Part shown: positions 1 through 7,412 of the stretch, one piece after another
Layout: each line of letters opens with the position of its first letter
How positions within the stretch are numbered: the stretch's first letter is position 1
DNA from: MGBC120314 sp051880495
Lineage (GTDB): Bacteria > Bacillota > Clostridia > Lachnospirales > Lachnospiraceae
Direction of reading: 5' to 3'
NCBI GenBank assembly: GCA_051880495.1
Contig: JBJEOB010000051.1
Coordinates: 1 to 64,000 of the forward strand
DNA length: 64,000 nt
Notes under the pieces: generated by a model
Database searches by the model: none
Seen by the model: the letters and a program-made list of their open reading frames with translations, nothing else
Told to the model about the DNA's origin: nothing
Translations under genes and position numbers: made by a program

Positions 1-75
1 GGTCTTATTTTGCTTAGATATCTTTCACGCTTTATATACATAACATCATCTCCAAATTATAATATATATTTATTA

Positions 76-110
76 TGCCACAAATCAAGAATTTTTCAAT
101 ATTTGTGGCA
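76..110. repeat. Short inverted repeat (possible 3' hairpin)
   Basis: The arms TGCCACAAAT (76-85) and ATTTGTGGCA (101-110) are perfect reverse complements around a 15-nt loop. They lie just downstream, on the minus strand, of the surface-protein remnant at 117-371. There is no clean U-run on either side, so a terminator role is only a guess. Confidence 0.35.
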
Positions 111-116
111 CATGTT

Positions 117-371
117 TTAAAAATTATTGATAATATTATCTATATGAACTTCTGTCAATACTGGTATGGAACCAACTACCGCCGTTACGATCAGTGCGCC
201 GCCGCTGGCGAGGAGAACTGCCATCCACAATGCGATAGTAGTCGCTGTAAGGTAATTGTCTTCTCCCGAAAACTTAAGACGTTTGTTGTATCACTTTTCG
301 AATCAATCCCGTTCCGGAAGGGAAAGAACAAACGCCATTCCTTTCTTAAAATTATGCTTTAATAGTTTCAT
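117..371 (-). pseudogene. Remnant of a cell-surface protein (signal peptide joined to C-terminal anchor-like segment)
   Basis: A strong AAAGGAGG ribosome site precedes ATG at 371. The frame starts MKLLKHNFKKGMAFVLSL, the basic and hydrophobic beginning of a signal peptide, and then meets TGA and a second TGA four codons later. The same frame continues as GEDNYLT, a hydrophobic segment (IALWMAVLLASGGALIVTAVV) and a short tail to TAA at 117. That C-terminal pattern (acidic/polar turn, one membrane span, tail) resembles the sorting or anchor end of Gram-positive surface proteins. The likely history is that a large extracellular protein lost its whole middle by internal deletion, leaving head and tail 60-100 bp apart. 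The family cannot be named. Both ends being in one frame may be chance, but the good ribosome site shows that a real gene began here. Confidence 0.5.
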
Positions 372-543
372 CTGAATCCTCCTTTGATTTTGTAGATATG
401 TAGGTTTTCTCAAATCACAACCTTTATCAGACCGAAAAAAGCACCAATAAATACTTTATTCCAAGCACCGCTTTTAACCTCTCCTGCGACATATGATAAG
501 TGTTCAAATAATACCAGTTAGCAAATTAAAAAGTAAAGGGTAT

Positions 544-1495
544 TTATACTATTACCATATTAGCATCTATCACTGAATTAATATACTCAACTGTCTTCTC
601 ATTAATTCCGGCTTTTAGAAGATCGGATAACCCTATCTTTGTTGTCTTTCCATTCACAGTCATCTGATGTGCATGTAACCATTTGTTGGTGGGATTATAT
701 GAAAATGTAATATCATAAGCTGGTGAGAGCATCCATTTGCCTGTCCTATCCACATATTCCCGGCTCCTGATAACTAATATGTGCTAATGCTCCAAGCGAC
801 TGCATGTGTAGTTTTCTTCCATTCTCACGATCAAATCTCTTTGTCATAAAATGGTGGTCACCATTTTTTGAAACATTGTCGAACTTCATCAACCAGTAAT
901 CATACCCGGGTCCCAGCTGCATTTGTCCCGATCTTACTTCATTTGTAGCTTCATTCCATGCAATAAGTGCTTTTGCTCTCGCTCCTCCTGCTGAACTGCC
1001 AACCTGAACAAGCTGTGAGTAGGTGAGGCTGTCATTTGCCTTTAGTGAAATATTTTCTCTATCACTAAGAATATCTGACGCAAACTTTACCATTTCACTC
1101 ACATTAATATTCTCATCTATATCCTTAATATCTGCACTTGCCGGAACATATTCAAGTGCACCCATTCCGCGCTTTCCTGTATAACATAGTCTATCGATAG
1201 CAGTAAAATCCGACAATGATTTTCCAAGTGACATAAGCCACTGTTCTATAACCGCATTACCAAATCTGTCCGGCAGCGAATCTGCCACCAGTCCCGGCAT
1301 TCCATAAAAAGGCTCACCAGACAAAGCAGGAAATTCATATATATTCTTCACAAGGGGCATCCTTATCGGAGATACTTCAATTGCACTATTTACAAAATTG
1401 GCATCATATTCAAAAGTCGCATATGGTTTTGAAATATCCTGATGAATAATACCAATTCTCGTTCCCCATAGCATTACCTCTGCCGTATCATTCAT
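544..1495 (-). pseudogene. HipA-like Ser/Thr kinase toxin, inactivated by internal deletion and frameshift
   Basis: The upstream part (1495 to about 746) reads as the N-terminal two thirds of a HipA protein, including the nucleotide-site region GSSAGGARAKALIAWN and YWLMKFD. It then runs out of frame at QEPGICG and stop. The HipA C-terminus (DRTGKWMLSPAYDITF and onward) continues in another frame from about 753 to 544. HipA proteins normally carry some 40-50 residues between these points, including the catalytic Asp-containing loop (DDHxKN-like). That segment is missing here, so the kinase should be dead even if the frame were restored. The start ATG overlaps the end of the hipB-like gene by 4 bp (ATGA), the usual hipBA arrangement. 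The name rests on family resemblance; the deletion is read directly from the sequence. Confidence 0.8.
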
Positions 1496-1755
1496 TCTTC
1501 ATTCCCCCACTTAAAATCATTCTTCTTAGTTCTTTTTCTCACTCGCTTAGGCTTACTCTCAGCTTTTTCCAAATAATACAAAGGTCTCTTTGTTTGATCC
1601 GGAACAAGCAATTCTATATTATCGCCAAGACCTAATGCTAAAAGGATTTTGAACAAATTATCAACCTGCACAGATTCCCCCTGTTCCAGTCTGGATATAC
1701 TTCTCTTCGATACACCTGATTTATCCTCAAGATCCTGCTGTGACATTTCATTCAT
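1492..1755 (-). pseudogene. HipB-like XRE antitoxin/repressor, 5'-truncated
   Basis: The reading frame contains an XRE helix-turn-helix (MSQQDLEDKSGVSKRSISRLEQGES) followed by a basic tail (KPKRVRKRTKK). It overlaps the hipA-like gene by 4 bp. The first possible ATG (1755) has no ribosome site. The frame stays open upstream and still encodes typical helix-1 residues (LGQKIKTYRIMNE), but it runs directly into the stop codon of the 2'-5' RNA ligase-like gene at 1789. The original start and promoter of hipB therefore appear to have been deleted. A shortened product from 1755 could still be made by read-through. The promoter and operator of a normal hipBA locus are absent. Confidence 0.65.
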
Positions 1756-1788
1756 TATTCTATATGTCTTTATCTTTTGCCCTAAATA

Positions 1789-2319
1789 TCACGCATCCAC
1801 CAGTTCAAATCTTTCCACATCCTCATGCGGATTTACCTTTGCAAGCCCTATCTGCGTTACCGTTGCGTCAAAAGGTGCAAAGCCTTCCTGCAACACGCCC
1901 AAAGCTTTTATCATTTGTTCTTTGTCTAATTTCTTTCCCACCGTTACATGCGGCAGCCATGATAACGGCTGATAATACCTGCTGACAGCAGTCTCAGGAA
2001 TATCCTTTACAGCTTCATAAACCTGCTTTGAAACATCCAGTAAATACTCGTTTAACACCGGGGTTACATACATAACATATGGTAGCAGCTGACCCACAGA
2101 CACAAACTTAATCTTTCCCTGTCTTATCTTTCCTTGAAGACCAATAAATACCGGTTTTAGAATTTGTACCGACCTTGCCTCAATTGCAGATATGGTCATA
2201 TGCGGTGGCACATGATTATCCGTCATGAAAGTATTTCCTGTCTTTGCTGCAATCTTATTAATATATCTTTGCAATATTAGATTTGTTTTCTCATCAAAAT
2301 ATACTGAAATCAAATACAT
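1789..2319 (-). CDS. 2'-5' RNA ligase family (2H phosphoesterase) protein
   Basis: The protein carries the two His-x-Thr/Ser signatures of the 2H phosphoesterase/LigT superfamily, PPHMTIS near the N-terminus and LPHVTVG about 90 residues later. At about 176 residues it has the usual length of the family. Such proteins act on 2',3'-cyclic phosphates or 2'-5' linked RNA ends; the substrate here is unknown. The start is set at ATG 2319 (MYLISVYFDEKTN) because GGAGA lies about 6 bp upstream. An earlier in-frame ATG at 2367 has no ribosome site. The gene ends immediately against the truncated hipB-like frame, so its 3' end is probably a deletion boundary. The protein itself looks intact. Confidence 0.75.
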   Translation of the reverse strand: MYLISVYFDEKTNLILQRYINKIAAKTGNTFMTDNHVPPHMTISAIEARSVQILKPVFIGLQGKIRQGKIKFVSVGQLLPYVMYVTPVLNEYLLDVSKQVYEAVKDIPETAVSRYYQPLSWLPHVTVGKKLDKEQMIKALGVLQEGFAPFDATVTQIGLAKVNPHEDVERFELVDA

Positions 2320-2402
2320 ATCTTTCTCCAAATTATTTACAACCTGTCGCTTAATCACATGTTTCACAATTTATAGTATGCCAATTATGGCAACTTTTCA
2401 AT

Positions 2403-2440
2403 AAAAAAAGAGCAATGCAGTACATTACAGCATTGCCCTT
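2403..2440 (-). terminator. Rho-independent terminator
   Basis: Read on the minus strand, GGGCAATGC and GCATTGCTC form a stem with an 11-nt loop followed by a run of seven T. It lies about 15 bp after the stop of the EF-hand/EcsC-like gene. Confidence 0.8.
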
Positions 2441-2453
2441 TGAACCATTTGGT

Positions 2454-3506
2454 TTACATTCTCTCTTCCTCGGTAATCTGAATAAGTTCACTAATTTCCA
2501 CATCAACACATTCTACTTCAATTTCCGAATCAATATCAATGATATCCTCTTCTTTTTCAGTATATTGAGGATTGCTTAAATATGTATCTTCAAGTACAGT
2601 TTTCAATTTAACACAGCATGGCTTAAATGTTGCATAGGTTAGCCCACCGCCAACCACTCCACCTACAAGAGGAATCGCTTTTTTGAAAAATCCGGCAAAT
2701 ATTTCCTTTGTCATCTTAACGCCAAACCATTTGCTGATGCTCTTTACAATCGGATAAATTGTACCCTTGGTTAATGCTTTCTTAACTAATTGTTTTTCAA
2801 CACCTGTTCCTAGTGCTTTTGCAATTGCCAACAATCCATTCTTCGCATTTGCAACTCCAAACATAACACCCATACACAGAATAATCTGATTCATGGTCTC
2901 CGTGTCAAATGTCTGCTCATTCTCCTTATACTCAATCTGCGGAAATCCATACAAATACAGTAGCTTTTGTGCCACTCTCAGCATACAACCATAATACTGT
3001 GCAATATCAGCTGGTATAGTTGCTGCCATAGCAACACCGCCCGGTGTACCTAATGCAGCAGAAATCCCAGAAACTTTTAGTCTTTCATTTTGAATAATTG
3101 CAGTAGCAATCTTATCAATATCATTTTTTTCAATATTTGCTTTCATTGGTGTTGTAAGAATTGCTTGTTCAATTGTTTCCTGTTGATATTTTGTTAACAG
3201 TTCCTTACGCAAAAAGTTTTCTCTGTTTATACTGACTCCAGGGACTTTAAACGCCATAAGTATTACATCTTCGATATCAATTTGTCCGTCACCGTTCACA
3301 TCAACTGCTTGAAAAACCGTCTCCTTGGTCTTATCAATTGCTTCTGCGGATTTTTGGGCTACTATCCCTGCTTTCTCTCCCACGGCACCCGCCAATTTCT
3401 TTACTGAGACACCAAAATTCTTTTTTTCTTGTATTTTATTTTGTTCAACAATCTCACTTTCTACCACAGTTTTTTCAACATTACAGTTCTCAGCCAAACC
3501 ATACAC
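2454..3506 (-). CDS. EcsC-like protein with an EF-hand calcium-binding loop
   Basis: This is a 350-residue protein. An N-terminal variable region is followed by one canonical EF-hand loop, D69-x-N71-x-D73-G-x-I-D77-x-x-D80, as in dockerins and bacterial calcium sensors. The main body (about 110-300) has alanine- and glycine-rich hydrophobic helices (GTPGGVAMAATIPADIAQYYGC; AIPLVGGVVGGGLTYA) of the type seen in EcsC-family membrane-associated proteins. The C-terminus is strongly acidic. The start follows AAAGGGG. The gene is divergent from an XRE regulator (3589-4017) with an 80-bp shared upstream region, so that regulator may control it. The function is unknown; membrane association and Ca2+ response are inferences. 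Confidence 0.65.
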   Translation of the reverse strand: MYGLAENCNVEKTVVESEIVEQNKIQEKKNFGVSVKKLAGAVGEKAGIVAQKSAEAIDKTKETVFQAVDVNGDGQIDIEDVILMAFKVPGVSINRENFLRKELLTKYQQETIEQAILTTPMKANIEKNDIDKIATAIIQNERLKVSGISAALGTPGGVAMAATIPADIAQYYGCMLRVAQKLLYLYGFPQIEYKENEQTFDTETMNQIILCMGVMFGVANAKNGLLAIAKALGTGVEKQLVKKALTKGTIYPIVKSISKWFGVKMTKEIFAGFFKKAIPLVGGVVGGGLTYATFKPCCVKLKTVLEDTYLSNPQYTEKEEDIIDIDSEIEVECVDVEISELIQITEEERM

Positions 3507-3588
3507 CCCTTTACTATATATTCTACAAATTGTTACATAATTTATAAATTATAATCCTATACTTATAAAAGTAAAGGTGGTGGAAAAT

Positions 3589-4017
3589 ATGGATAAAACA
3601 TTGCTTTCGCAACGTTTGAAAGAGTTAAGAAAATTACACAACTATACACAGGATTATGTAGCATCTACACTGGGTGTAGTCCGTCAAACATACTCTCACT
3701 ATGAAACCGGTAAACGAACACCAAACTCCGAAACACTTTATAAACTGGCAGGGATTTATAATGTTCCAATCGATGATTTCATGCACTTAACAATAGAGCT
3801 TGATAAAAATATATATTATGATGCACCTGTACCGTCTTCGTCCAGCATTGAATTAACAGATTTTCTGGATTATTTTAATAACCCAAAAAACAGGAAAAAG
3901 TACCTCTATAATACAAATCTTGAAAAAGAATTATTATATTACTTTGAGAAAATCTCTGATGATGACAAGAAAGAAATCATTGAGTTTACTAAAATAAAGG
4001 CACACAAAACCAAATAG
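3589..4017 (+). CDS. XRE-family HTH transcriptional regulator
   Basis: An N-terminal Cro/CI-type helix-turn-helix (residues about 5-60; LKELRKLHNYTQDYVASTLGVVRQTYSHYETGKRTP in two halves) is followed by a roughly 75-residue acidic and aromatic tail of unknown role. ATG at 3589 is preferred over an in-frame GTG 12 bp earlier, because AAGGTGG sits 8 bp before it. The gene is divergent from the EF-hand/EcsC-like gene and is probably its regulator or an autoregulator. Nothing indicates damage. Confidence 0.8.
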   Translation: MDKTLLSQRLKELRKLHNYTQDYVASTLGVVRQTYSHYETGKRTPNSETLYKLAGIYNVPIDDFMHLTIELDKNIYYDAPVPSSSSIELTDFLDYFNNPKNRKKYLYNTNLEKELLYYFEKISDDDKKEIIEFTKIKAHKTK

Positions 4018-4049
4018 CCAAAGTCATGGTTAATTCGTAGCTTTGGCTA
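4015..4049 (+). terminator. Hairpin after XRE gene (weak terminator)
   Basis: TAGCCAAAG (4015-4023) pairs with CTTTGGCTA (4041-4049) across a 17-nt loop, starting at the stop codon of the XRE gene. There is no T-run, so termination is uncertain. Confidence 0.4.
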
Positions 4050-4055
4050 TCGTGC

Positions 4056-4174
4056 TTAAAGCTGAACCTTCGCACGCAGTTTTCTGAAGCCCCTTAAACG
4101 AACAACATCCCCGTCATTGACGAGGATGTCTTCAATACTGGCATGCAGTAATCTGCTTAATACATCAACAGTTA
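4056..4174 (-). pseudogene. Possible C-terminal fragment of an XRE-type regulator
   Basis: Immediately after the HEPN stop, another minus-strand frame is open for about 39 codons without a start codon. It reads ITVDVLSRLLHASIEDIL and onward to TAA at 4056. This resembles the last helices of XRE domains (choice of a regulator position followed by SIEDIL). It may be a leftover of an earlier antitoxin gene joined to the HEPN gene by deletion. The similarity is short and could be fortuitous. Confidence 0.3.
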
Positions 4175-4582
4175 TTAGTCTAATAAAACACCTTGCTCTG
4201 TCAGATATACTTTAATAGCACCTGAAAATTCTTCAGCTCTGGCAATCTGCTTTTTTGCTTCTTCACGTGAAGCAATGTAAAAGTCCAAATAATCTGCTTT
4301 TTCTCGGTTAATAGAAGCCTGAGTGATTATCTTGGAAAGTTCCTTGGAAAAGATTCCTTCTTTTACGTAATTCTGATTAAAATAGGCGATTACGCCACTG
4401 TGCTTACTGCTGTCATATTTTTGCAGGGCATTAACGGCTCTAATCGCATGAAAAATAGAATAATATGCTCTGTTCAATGCATTTTTGTATCTACCGTTCT
4501 CAAACATTAACTTAGCATCTTCCAGATTTTCAAGGCTGGTTACAAAGCGATATTTTGATAACTCTTTTACGCGCTCTTCCAT
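4175..4582 (-). CDS. HEPN-domain toxin of a HEPN/MNT module
   Basis: This is a 135-residue all-helical HEPN protein. The conserved segment NRAYYSIFHAIRAV contains Arg38 and His45, spaced as R-x6-H, the catalytic ribonuclease signature of active HEPN toxins. It is encoded directly after the nucleotidyltransferase and overlaps it by 16 bp, as expected for a co-translated toxin/antitoxin pair. In characterised HEPN/MNT systems the MNT protein neutralises HEPN by adding AMP to a Tyr near the active site; two tyrosines here (Tyr40, Tyr41) lie inside the R-x6-H stretch. Of the toxin-antitoxin-like loci in this window it is the only one with both genes intact. Confidence 0.8.
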   Translation of the reverse strand: MEERVKELSKYRFVTSLENLEDAKLMFENGRYKNALNRAYYSIFHAIRAVNALQKYDSSKHSGVIAYFNQNYVKEGIFSKELSKIITQASINREKADYLDFYIASREEAKKQIARAEEFSGAIKVYLTEQGVLLD

Positions 4583-5109
4583 AAAACAATTCCCTCCTTC
4601 TCAACATTTTTATAAAAAGGAAGTGTTGTTTTCCATTCCATTAATTCACGTTGTTCAATTAAAATAACAGATAGCGTAATGCCTAAATCCAGCTGGTAAT
4701 CAACCACAATATCTGTCATCCTGTCATATTGTTCTTCTGTTTGCTCAGCCGTTAATACTAATGCCATATCAACGTCTGACTCATCTGTCTCCTGGCCTCT
4801 GGCATACGACCCGTACAGTACAACTTCTGCGATAGTTCCTGCATAGATTTCTCCAAATGTCTCACACATCTCGCATAATTTCTTTAGCATTTCAGGATGC
4901 TTATTGTTGAGCCTCACCCGCTGTCTCCAGTTTCGATACTCGCCACTTTTAACCCTTCTGTCCTCCGGATACTCAGTGCCCTTTGGTATAAGCCATTGAC
5001 TGCCAATTTTTTTGCCGTCCAGAGTTCCTTTTATCAGCATTCGTCTGATATTTCCCGGATCTTTACCGGTGACTTCTGCGTACTGAGATACTGTATAATA
5101 CTCACCCAT
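4567..5109 (-). CDS. MNT nucleotidyltransferase antitoxin with N-terminal DNA-binding domain
   Basis: The C-terminal half is a minimal nucleotidyltransferase with a perfect GS-x10-D-x-D motif (GSYARGQETDESDVD), so it should be catalytically competent. The N-terminal roughly 45 residues (YYTVSQYAEVTGKDPGNIRR, then GSQWLIPKG) form an excisionase/MerR-like winged helix, which most MNT antitoxins lack. That domain gives the antitoxin a way to bind its own promoter, where a 14-bp palindrome fills the spacer. ATG 5109 is chosen because GGGAG lies 9 bp upstream and because ATG 5133 would fall inside the predicted -10 box. The gene overlaps the HEPN toxin gene by 16 bp. Confidence 0.8.
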   Translation of the reverse strand: MGEYYTVSQYAEVTGKDPGNIRRMLIKGTLDGKKIGSQWLIPKGTEYPEDRRVKSGEYRNWRQRVRLNNKHPEMLKKLCEMCETFGEIYAGTIAEVVLYGSYARGQETDESDVDMALVLTAEQTEEQYDRMTDIVVDYQLDLGITLSVILIEQRELMEWKTTLPFYKNVEKEGIVLWKSA

Positions 5110-5133
5110 ATCTTTCATCTCCCATCCAATCAT

Positions 5134-5162
5134 ATATTAACACGATATCGTGTAAATGTCAA
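5134..5162 (-). promoter_or_regulatory. HEPN/MNT promoter with palindromic operator in the spacer
   Basis: On the minus strand a consensus -35 TTGACA (5157-5162) and -10 TAATAT (5134-5139) are separated by 17 bp. The perfect palindrome ACACGATATCGTGT occupies 5140-5153 of that spacer. A protein bound there would block RNA polymerase, which fits autorepression by the antitoxin's N-terminal DNA-binding domain. Confidence 0.75.
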
Positions 5163-5269
5163 TTCACACTTATCCTAATTCTGTTTGCCCATTACAAAGA
5201 ATATTTATTGTAGATTTTTATTCAAATATGATTTATAATAATGCTAATATGGAATTGGAGGAAAATAGT

Positions 5270-5857
5270 ATGAGTTTGTTGAATATTTTTAGAAAAAATC
5301 CGCCAAAACCGAATACTCCCCCAGCCAACACCTCTGCTGTTTATCCTAAGCACAGGGTTTCTCATACATTTGTTCATACCTACGGCATTTCACCGAAAGA
5401 CCCTTCTATTTTTGTTGAGTATGAAAATGGAGAAGAAGTATCACAATTACGTTTTTCTATTTCCAAAAACGAACTGAAAATTTGCGATTTTTTAGCCGGA
5501 GGCGACGATAAAGACTATCATCACGGAACTGAAATGATGATTGCTCTTCTAAAACATTTCAAGACCCCTTTTGTGAGAATTTATGGCGAACTCTCGCCGA
5601 TTGATGCCTATAATATGAACTGGACCCGTTCCATTCCTTTTTACAGTGATTTACCGCGCCATGTGTTTTCACAGCTCGGTTTAAAATATGAATTTTATCT
5701 TTTTGATGACAAAAATTTTGAGCATGATGTAACCGACATTCTCTCCATTGAAGAAGAACGTGATGCCAATATTGAGGCTTACCGGATCAGTCATCTTTAT
5801 GACACAGAGGGAAATATCACAAATCGTTTCGGCTCTTTTCATTATATTTTGTCATAG
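5270..5857 (+). CDS. Conserved hypothetical protein
   Basis: This 195-residue soluble protein starts at ATG 5270 (MSLLNIFRKNPPKP) behind a good GGAGG site; the frame upstream is non-coding. A Pro/Asn-rich linker (about 10-30) leads into a mixed alpha/beta domain with many aromatic residues. I do not recognise a catalytic motif. The compact globular pattern and isolated position next to a toxin-antitoxin module would suit an immunity or stress protein, but there is no direct evidence for that. Confidence 0.6.
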   Translation: MSLLNIFRKNPPKPNTPPANTSAVYPKHRVSHTFVHTYGISPKDPSIFVEYENGEEVSQLRFSISKNELKICDFLAGGDDKDYHHGTEMMIALLKHFKTPFVRIYGELSPIDAYNMNWTRSIPFYSDLPRHVFSQLGLKYEFYLFDDKNFEHDVTDILSIEEERDANIEAYRISHLYDTEGNITNRFGSFHYILS

Positions 5858-5871
5858 GATTAGCTTACTGC

Positions 5872-6045
5872 TCAATCCCATTTTTTCAAATATTCTTTAA
5901 TCATAAAAGCGCAAAAGTAAGGAAATGTAAATATATTATTTGCATAGCCAACATTGAAATCTCCCAGTTTTATACCATGCTGTATGTCACTATAATTCTC
6001 ATTTGCAAAATGCAAAATTGATTCTGTTTTTCCAATCTGTTTCAC
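5872..6045 (-). CDS. Small hypothetical protein or C-terminal gene remnant (57 aa)
   Basis: A minus-strand frame opens at GTG 6045 and runs to TGA at 5872. It has coding-like composition: GKTESILHFANENYSD, then KLGDFNVGYANNIFTFPYFC and a tail ending KEYLKKWD. It has no convincing ribosome site and no homologue I recognise. It probably is the 3' end of a larger gene whose 5' part was lost at the 32-bp repeat block just upstream. Some inverted-repeat pieces in the same strip (GCAAAATGCAAAATTG) make chance openness possible. Confidence 0.35.
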   Translation of the reverse strand: MKQIGKTESILHFANENYSDIQHGIKLGDFNVGYANNIFTFPYFCAFMIKEYLKKWD

Positions 6046-6060
6046 CCCTTTTTCTTAGGT

Positions 6061-6140
6061 TATCACATTTTATGAGGGTATTTAATCATGATTATCACAT
6101 TTTATGAGGATATTTAAGCATTATTATCACATTTTATGAG
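6061..6140. repeat. Three direct repeats with a 32-bp period (iteron-like)
   Basis: The 16-mer TATCACATTTTATGAG occurs at 6061, 6093 and 6125, exactly 32 bp apart, and the DNA between copies is also similar (TATTTAA then CAT). A half copy in inverse orientation, CTCATAAAAT, lies at 6154-6163. A spacing of three helical turns puts all copies on one face of the helix, as in iterons or cooperative operators. They lie between the small remnant at 5872-6045 and the truncated GNAT gene. Confidence 0.75.
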
Positions 6141-6175
6141 AATAATATTCGTACTCATAAAATAGTCACATTTAT

Positions 6176-6616
6176 TCATCGCAATACATTTGATCTGGAA
6201 TAAATGTAAAACAATTCCTGTGTATATTTATAGCCCTTCTCCATTTGAGGAAAAGTAGCATCAAACTCTTCAAACCCGCTCTCATCCGGTTCATGAGCAG
6301 GACTCTCTACATATTTCCATATCTTACCTGAAAGCGCATTCTCGTCCAATACCTTCACCATCAGCGCAACAGGATAAACATCTTTTTCTAAGCACACATT
6401 GTATCGTTTACAATTCTTAAATCCATAGCATGCATAGTTCTCAGGATTGCCCCAAATCGCTACCGTGTCATATCCTAATTTCTTTGCCACCTCAAACGAA
6501 TGAAAAAGTAGCTTTCTTCCATATCCTTTTCTCTGATAATCCGTATGTATTGTAAAAGGTCCAAAAGAAAGGATTTCTTTCTCGGTCCCGTCGTCAGCAA
6601 TTAGCTTTGCTTTCAC
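6176..6616 (-). pseudogene. GNAT N-acetyltransferase, 5'-truncated
   Basis: The frame encodes the core of a GNAT acyltransferase: a conserved beta-strand (EILSFGPFTIHTDYQRKGYG) and the acetyl-CoA loop QRKGYGRKLL. The C-terminal half resembles N-acetyltransferases that act on small molecules or proteins. The homologous frame continues upstream of GTG 6616 as IWIIKDGKIIGHIIY, but there is no start codon and the first roughly 50 residues of the fold are missing. Just upstream the DNA switches to the first 14 codons of another gene (6648-6692). The gene is therefore a deletion product and its short product is unlikely to be active. Confidence 0.65.
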
Positions 6617-6647
6617 ATAGATAATATGACCAATGATTTTTCCATCC

Positions 6648-6692
6648 TTAATTATCCATATTTTCCTTTGTAAAAGGCTTATCAGCAGACAT
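6648..6692 (-). pseudogene. 5' stub of a nucleotidyltransferase-like gene
   Basis: ATG 6692 begins MSADKPFTKENMDN and then stops. This opening resembles the N-terminus of a family of DUF6036-type nucleotidyltransferases (MS-x-KPFTKEN), which in related genomes follow an HTH gene like the one at 6682-7263. The ATG overlaps the end of that HTH gene by 11 bp. Everything after codon 14 has been replaced by the GNAT fragment, so only the head of the toxin-like partner is left. The assignment is from memory of the family. Confidence 0.4.
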
Positions 6693-7263
6693 TGCGCACG
6701 TCACTTTCCACGATATTAAATCGCATAAATTCAGGTATAGCATTTGCCAATGCCTTTTCTTTTATACTTTCATCTCCTGTCGCTGCATATGATACTACAA
6801 CGCCTGCCGGAAAATACGGCTTTTCAAGTTTCTGGGAACGAATATCGTTATAATTAGTGCTAATTGGAAGACCATTTATTCTGGACAGATAATCAATCAT
6901 CGCCAACAAATAAAAGGCTTCTCTATACCAACTGCGTTCATAAAGTTAACGTATCTCATCCGCCTCAAGTGTTTCAATGATGAAATCAATGTCGCCCATA
7001 TCTTTTACATGGTGGCATGTATTACTCTTAAATGTCTCAAAAGAACATCTATAATCCACCTTTTCTATCTCTTTATTCTCCAGTATAGAATCAACCGTCA
7101 CACCAAGGACCTTAGCTATCTTATATAAAGTTCCGGCTGCGCATTTATCAAGATCAGCTTTTCCGCTACAGATATCTGTAATGGTAGTCATTGCTACGCC
7201 GCTTTCTTTGCTCAAGCGGTATCTTGACATATTTGCTTTTTCAAGTAAGTCATTTACAATCAT
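6682..7263 (-). pseudogene. XRE HTH regulator of a nucleotidyltransferase module, split by an in-frame stop
   Basis: Translation from ATG 7263 (AAAGGAGGG ribosome site) gives a helix-turn-helix (residues about 10-60), then SFETFKSNTCHHVKDMGDIDFIIETLEADEIR and a TAA at 6946-6948. The same frame continues without any shift as LYERSWYREAFYLLAMIDYLSRINGLP and ends EFMRFNIVESDVRNVC at 6682. Related proteins of about 190 residues have both halves joined, so one nonsense mutation has split the gene. The product is normally an antitoxin-like regulator encoded before a nucleotidyltransferase, here reduced to a 14-codon stub. The promoter is intact. The N-terminal DNA-binding half may still be made. 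Confidence 0.7.
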
Positions 7264-7285
7264 CAGCTTTCCCTCCTTTAATTAT

Positions 7286-7314
7286 AATATATCGGTCAAC
7301 CGAACTAATGTCAA
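7286..7314 (-). promoter_or_regulatory. Promoter of the split HTH gene with operator-like palindrome
   Basis: On the minus strand, -35 TTGACA (7309-7314) and -10 TATATT (7286-7291) are spaced 17 bp apart. The spacer contains TCGGTTGACCGA (7292-7303), arms TCGGT/ACCGA around a 2-bp centre, a plausible autorepression site for the HTH protein. Confidence 0.65.
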
Positions 7315-7412
7315 TAATATATTATATCCAGGATTGGAAAAACTATCCGTAATGTGAAATTTTAAATTCCAGTTTTTTACCCCATCCACGAGCTAAAATC
7401 CAATTATTTATA

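Noticed and set aside
75..362. A plus-strand open frame of 95 codons rich in basic and Cys residues
   Set aside because: It is the shadow of the surface-protein remnant on the opposite strand, which has a strong ribosome site; the plus frame has none and its composition is not protein-like.
5140..5153. ACACGATATCGTGT as an NrdR box
   Set aside because: It resembles the nrdD boxes but is 14 bp long rather than 16, so the half-sites are wrongly phased, and it sits alone in the promoter of a toxin-antitoxin module. It is better read as that module's operator.
6061..6163. CRISPR array
   Set aside because: Repeats are only 16 bp, spacers are similar to each other instead of unique, only three units exist and there are no cas genes in the window.
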